Below, one piece after another: positions 58,679-64,000 of a stretch of DNA of 64,000 nt. The notes beneath the pieces are model-generated. The model made no database searches, was not told the origin of the DNA, and saw only the letters and a program-made list of their open reading frames with translations. The DNA comes from Turritopsis dohrnii (taxonomy: Eukaryota > Cnidaria > Hydrozoa > Anthoathecata > Oceaniidae). The first letter of the stretch is position 1. Each line of letters opens with the position of its first letter. The DNA lies in contig BQMF02000024.1 of assembly GCA_027922465.2 (NCBI GenBank), positions 1,651,883 through 1,715,882 of the forward strand, read 5' to 3'. The translations under genes were made by a program, and so were the position numbers.

Positions 58679-61600
58679 TCATAGAGACAAATTGGTGCCA
58701 TTGACACTGACGCCCACTGCTTTTCTATTACCATTGGTGATCGAGCTTTTTTCTTTGAGTTTTCGTAATTGCTTCTCATATCTCGAAAGGACCTTTTTGG
58801 AATTCTAGGAAGAGAAATATATTCCTATATCACAATTTCTGAGGTTCCTAACTTGGGAGGTAGATAGTGTTTGCCAAGAAGAGAAAATACAATCTTCTGA
58901 CTCATATATCATTACTTAACACAGGAAAAATTAAAATCACATTGTCGCCAAGCATAACGTTCCGTTATGTCAGGCATGTACCATTTGACAGAAATCGGTA
59001 GTAATTATTCCTATGTGCAAGTGAGTACAAAAGATGAAGATTTAGAACTCAACGCGATAGCGAACATGTGTAAGGATTGGAAACGATAAATCCTAAGCTT
59101 TCATTGGTTGCCATCAAATTTCCCATGAGTCATTAGTAGGTGACGTCAAAATTAAAACACACTTTAAAAGTACTTTTACCTTGCTCACGTCGTATGTGTC
59201 GACTTTGGATTGAGGTCGATTGACGTAATCCCGATGAGATGGCATCGGAACCCTGGCACGTCCAATCCATCCTTTATCGCCTGGTTTACGAGGTCTGGAA
59301 ATTAAAAATCGGGTGACAAGCAAGGTTATTGGATGGGAAGAAAGGGAATGTCATCTTCAAAAATGTTGTTGACAACACAAATAGGATTTCAAAATTACCA
59401 TGGTGATGTAATATATACTCACGGTTGTCATAGGAACTTAAATTGAACTCAGCCTCTTACATTTTTGTTTACTTTAGTTTTTCGTGTTTTTTTTTATTTT
59501 GTTTGGTAAAGAACTAATGTGGAAAGCAGCATGGCGTTCATCTCTTTCTAAACAAAAGCTGGCAAAAGGTGGAGTAGGTTTCTCACGAAATGTAATCATC
59601 AACAAATAGTATGGTATGCTTGAAAATAGTGAAATGGAAAAAAGTACCATGCTGTCTTTTGTGACAAAAGAATTCTTTTATGTTGAACAAAGTTCTCATA
59701 AACTAAACAGGCCTGAAAACGTCAATCATTTTCAAATCCCACATCTGATTGGCTGAGCATCTTTTTTCATAATGATACGTTCGGAAATAAACGGATATGA
59801 GATCTCCTCCTGTTGGCCAAAGAAATAGTGAAACGAAATAGTAAAGATAAATTGTACGGAAACCGAATCATAATAGCAATTTTAAAAAATGTTAAAGAAA
59901 CATTAAATATGCGAAATAACGAACAGTAAGTTCCCCATAAGAAGGAAGTCAATATGGCGGAAAGGTATTTCATAATACGCTATCTGAGGACATTAATAAT
60001 TGCGTTCACACAGATCGCATAGCGTAGCGTGCAACACCAAAACCATCCAAAGACGAGACAAAATCTCGACGTCAAGTAAAGACGGCAAATAAGAGTTTGA
60101 AAATAGTTCATCAACTGACATTTCGTCACGAGAGAAACCGTGACAATGTACAAAAGTTGACATTGCTCGAAGAAAGTTAAAGGTCATAAACCATATATCA
60201 ATACAACATTAGATGACGTCATGCACGCATATAGTTTGTCAGTAATTCACTTTGACGGTACAGACGTGTACAAGTGTGATAACTGCTTACCTTAGGCCGA
60301 CTTTGTTTTGCGTCAGTAAAATTTTCCGAAAATGGATGAACTCGGATTTAACGCAACCTAATTTTAGCGAATGAGCGCTTAATTACGAAGGTAAAAAAAA
60401 CGTTTTGCGAAATTAAAATTTCCGCAACTTTAATTTAGCGAAAATACGCTCATTCGCTAAAATCGCTAAAATAAGGCGACGCGAAAAAAGTCGGCCTAAG
60501 GTATATCCGAAGTTCATCGGGTTAATATTACCTACATCCGAAGTTTATCGGATCGCTACCATCCAATTTCCCAACTTAGGTAAATTTATGTACTGCATGT
60601 TGTCAATGTTCATATATTTTTATGGTACGGGTCCAAATCTATAACAGCATCTCAAAAATTGACGTAATTTTTTTTTTAAGTAATTACTAAAAAAAAAACA
60701 CCAACGAAGAACTGGAGCTGTAGAATGTATGAAAACTAAATACGAATGCGTCTAATTTTAAATTTGTTGATAGAATCAGTTCAACAAGTTGAAAGCACGT
60801 ACACTTGCAAAACCATTCATTGGAGATTTCAGTTGAAAACCGCAAAACCATCATTGTTAGTTAACAAGCCTTATATACAGATTGTGAATTAATTACAAAC
60901 TAAGCAGAGTGTCTTCCGGCATCAAGCCTTCAGAAACCATACAAGGAAAAAAGATGGAACAGGACACGATTGTTGTCTGCTGGCTTTTGCATGTGGAAAA
61001 CTGATAATTACAAGTTTAATTATGTGTATACTTGCGGCTGAACACTAACTCTACCTCAGTCAGTCACCTACGAGAAACAATTACGTGCCAAGTAGCTAAG
61101 TATCAGTATTGATATTTGTGGTAGAAATTAAGGGCGATGCTCACGTAAGCAAAACACGAATTCCATTCTACTTGAGTAAACAAAACAAGCCTCATGATAG
61201 AAAAACATTTTCAGGTATGACAACATCCTCAGTCATTCAGTCTGTCAACCATGCAGTATGAAGGTCGAACTGATCTTCTTCATTCCCAAACTTCCTTATC
61301 TGTTTCACCTTTCATATGATGTGTGCGATGAAAATGTTTTCCAAGCAAATGAAAACTGACAATTCAGTAGGAACTGTCAATCAAGATTCATGTTGAGACT
61401 ACACAAATACCTTCACGTGCTCTAGACTAATTAACATTTGACACGGTTAAGCAGGGGAAGTAATTCCAGGCAATGTGAAAACCCAATTGCTTTCATGCGT
61501 CAAAAGGTTAGATTACTACTCTCAAATTTCCGCGCCACACTTACTTGTTGTCTGTCTCCTCGTCTAATTTGTTGCGAGAAGAATCAGCTCCAGAACTGAA

Positions 61601-62503
61601 AGTAAAAAACGCCAAATAATGTTAGGTGTGTTAGGCCACTAGAAAACAATCATTTTGATTGGACAATTTCACGGGAAGATGTACCTCAAACGTCTCCGCT
61701 TTGCTTCTGGTAAATTGGCTTTGTCACGGTCTTCCCTGTCTTCACGTGACATATCATGAAAATTGGAGCTCATGTTGAAGATAGGTCGCGCCCAAATGTC
61801 TTAAATATAAATAGTTGAATGGATTAAATTCGATGGATGAAGGGGAGAAGGCAGAAAATGAAAGGTAATATGATACTGTACGTTGTGCGGATGAAAGAAA
61901 AATTATTTTAAGACATGCAAACAAGAGAAGAAGAAAGTTTGAAACCACAGTTAGCAAGTATACATAGAATGTTGTTTACAAAGAGAAAAAGTCGTGTTGA
62001 CACAAAGTTAGTGGTTATGTCTCGATCTGCTGAAGACAGTGGGCTGGCACTTTTCTGTTTCGACTCACAACAAAACCTTCTCCGCAATGACGTCACAACA
62101 GTCGCTTACTGATAATTTTTCCAGCTAGTCTTTTATTCTCCAGCGTTTCTTTCGGGTGTTTGAACAGCAACATCACCGCCCTGCCGATGCCACTCACTTT
62201 TAATGCACCTTTGTCTAGGGCGGAAACTGCAGAGAGAAAGAGGGAATGGATGTTTAGGTCGCCTGAAAAAAATCTATTCAATGAAAACAATGGTTGTTCT
62301 TACCTCAATTAATAACTTGAGAAAAGACCTTCGAATGTTGATGTGCGGTAGAGCATGGTCTGGGAGAGGACTTAACCAATCCTAAAAGTTCAAACTTCAA
62401 ATTTTGAGGCTGACTCCTTTAATGTAAAAAGGATATGAAAAAAATGTTCACCTTCATGGCAGCAAGGATTCCACAGTCAATAAACGTATGTTGAAGATCG
62501 GCT
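58679..62503 (-). CDS. IWS1: IWS1 (Spn1), transcription elongation factor, C-terminal half
   Basis: Partner of SPT6 on elongating RNA polymerase II, linking elongation to mRNA processing and export. Exons seen on the minus strand: 62452-62503, 62304-62381, 62110-62226, 61685-61799, 61545-61595, 59180-59294 and 58679-58804 (stop 58679-58681). The TFIIS N-terminal-like (LW) domain is recognisable from [20 protein letters not shown], through [17 protein letters not shown], to WARPIFN. The conserved tail [20 protein letters not shown] follows, and the end is [14 protein letters not shown]. The acidic N-terminal half and earlier exons are not found in 62504-64000 and probably lie beyond the window. 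Phases join everywhere except between exons 62304-62381 and 62110-62226, where canonical sites are one base out. Confidence 0.9.
60290..60501. mobile_element. TA-flanked MITE in an IWS1 intron
   Basis: A 212-base element with perfect 15-base inverted ends CCTTAGGCCGACTTT and its complement, with TA on both sides (60288-60289, 60502-60503). The interior has GCGAAATTAAAATTTCCGC-like complementary words. Its ends begin CCTTA, as do those of the element at 34271-34706, hinting at a related family. Confidence 0.85.
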
Positions 62504-64000
62504 CTAAAAACCGATGACGCAATCATTACATCATGCTAATCTCCAGCATAAATAAAAATTTGTTTTGAACTCTGAACAGACGAATTTTTTTTGGAATCTT
62601 TTTATTTTTCAAGCTTAAACATTGCAAATTACATTTTGATGATAGACAATACGAAAGGTTTCCAAGAATGATACTTTTGACCTCAAAACTTTCCAACTAC
62701 AGGTATTTCATTTCAAATTATACTTTTTCTTATCTCAAAATGCTTCTTTATTTGATAGGTATACCCGAAGTAATTGTTTCTGTTAAAATATAAGGACTCC
62801 CATAGAGCAAAAGATGGAGAAATTTTATTGAAAGAAAATGAAGGAGTTTTCCGAAAATGATAGTTGCTCTGATGAAAGTAAGTAAAGATGAAGGGAGCAT
62901 TGTTCGAAAATCAACACGAGTTGTTGTGGTGATGAAGCGGAACATCAGATCTGCACAATGCATGATGGGTAGGTTGGTGTTCTAACTGGTTATCATCGAA
63001 CAACATCTGACGTCACAGGTGGAGTGGGAGTTAAATTCTGATTGCTGATTGGTGTGGTATGTGTGATTCAAACATGGCGTAGGCATCGAAAATTTAAAAT
63101 CACGCCACAAACTGTTTTTAAGGGTTTTTTAAATGTGTTATGAAATGTAGGAAGCATTCTTGATGACATATTTTGAAGCCACAAATTTTCAGGTTAAAGC
63201 GGCGTGTGCTGGTGAGTGATTAAGTTTCATCATCATCATCGTCATCATCATTTTGATGAGTGGGCGCACTCACTAAAATTCCAAACGTTTTGACAACAAT
63301 AGGGATGGACATTGTTGATAATTCATTTGATTGACACGTTTTTATGATCGAGACAAATGAGACCTCGCCACGTTACTATAAAAAATCACGTTTTTGAATC
63401 TTTCGAAAATTTTGTCAGAACATGTTCAGAAAAGAAAAACAAAATATCGCCGGAGAAAAATCTCGAAAAAGTAAATTTGAAAATGCCAAATACACAAATA
63501 GGTTTGACCACATTAATCAAGAAAAATTCTTTCGATTATCACTTGTAAATGTTTACAACCCACGCTGCAATTACAGACTTATTATGAAGTGAGCAAGACA
63601 TGAGGGAATTTCCGTGCGTATGTTTACATAAAACATGACAACAAGTTTCAGGTCCAATCATATCATCAAGAGTTAGGGTAAACAAAGTGTGATGTGTGTT
63701 AATTGCTAGTTGATGATGGAAAGAAAAATAGTTTTGCAGTCATATCATCTGTCCTAACCACAAGAACACGTAAAATTTTGCAGTTGCTGCCAAAACTATT
63801 AAAACATGAAAACTATCACAAAGTTAGTTAAAGCTTTCCTGACTGTTCTTCTCAACATCCTGAACGATGTCACGAACGTACTGTCATTTGACGAACTGTT
63901 ATAATTAGACCGCACAATATCTAATAACCAGTAAGACACATCTAAGCCATTAGAACCAGTACTAAAAACTCTGAAGTCACTTGATCAACAACCAATCAAA
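62504..64000. other. Upstream IWS1 sequence, no exon recognised
   Basis: Probably a long intron of IWS1. It has a CAT/ATC trinucleotide stretch near 63230-63250. A plus-strand frame at 63357-63548 is basic and low-complexity, with no family. Confidence 0.4.

Noticed and set aside
63357..63548. Basic 63-residue plus-strand frame
   Set aside because: Low complexity in AT-rich DNA with no family or gene context.

Overview
The window is nuclear DNA from an animal. The genes are intron-dense, AT-rich and GT-AG spliced, and there are many small transposons in introns and between genes. The protein set (Rho-GEF, CCDC39, an ERG-type ETS factor, TMEM175, TEX47) is metazoan. Low GC, short introns and the transposon mix would suit a cnidarian or another early-branching invertebrate, but this is an inference and the species is not determined. 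All exon models were read by eye. For the genes complete in the window, the coding exons sum to exact multiples of three.

Layout. 1-4474 (+): 3' part of a PDZ-RhoGEF/LARG-type Rho exchange factor (DH, PH and C-terminal tail), with an alternative penultimate exon that carries a stop. 7451-19291 (-): complete SMG9, 16 exons, with an intron 1 of about 8 kb. That intron holds a TA-flanked element with a hAT transposon nested inside it, plus an orphan well-formed exon. 19292-24327: fold-back MITE and decayed non-LTR retrotransposon pieces interrupted by another MITE. 24328-25887 (+): TMEM175-type channel in one coding exon. 27043-28210 (+): UPF0462/C4orf33. 29179-35076 (-): complete CCDC39, 19 exons. 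35470-36201 (-): TEX47, one exon. 36577-43724: transposon-rich intergenic block. 44073-44765 (+): NOL7-like. 45290-48549 (+): LSM1, 4 exons. 51864-54836 (-): ERG/FLI-type ETS factor, 4 coding exons. 58679-62503 (-): C-terminal half of IWS1; its 5' part lies beyond the exons I can see.

Functional themes. Four of the ten genes act on RNA: SMG9 (nonsense-mediated decay), LSM1 (deadenylation-dependent decapping), NOL7 (nucleolus) and IWS1 (transcription elongation). CCDC39 and TEX47 are adjacent on the same strand and both belong to motile-cilium or sperm biology. I see no operon, CRISPR, tRNA or rRNA. The most notable items are a predicted frame-breaking cassette exon inside the NMD gene SMG9, the RhoGEF alternative C-terminus, a threonine at the usual isoleucine gate position of TMEM175 repeat 1, and nested DNA transposons close to SMG9 exon 1.
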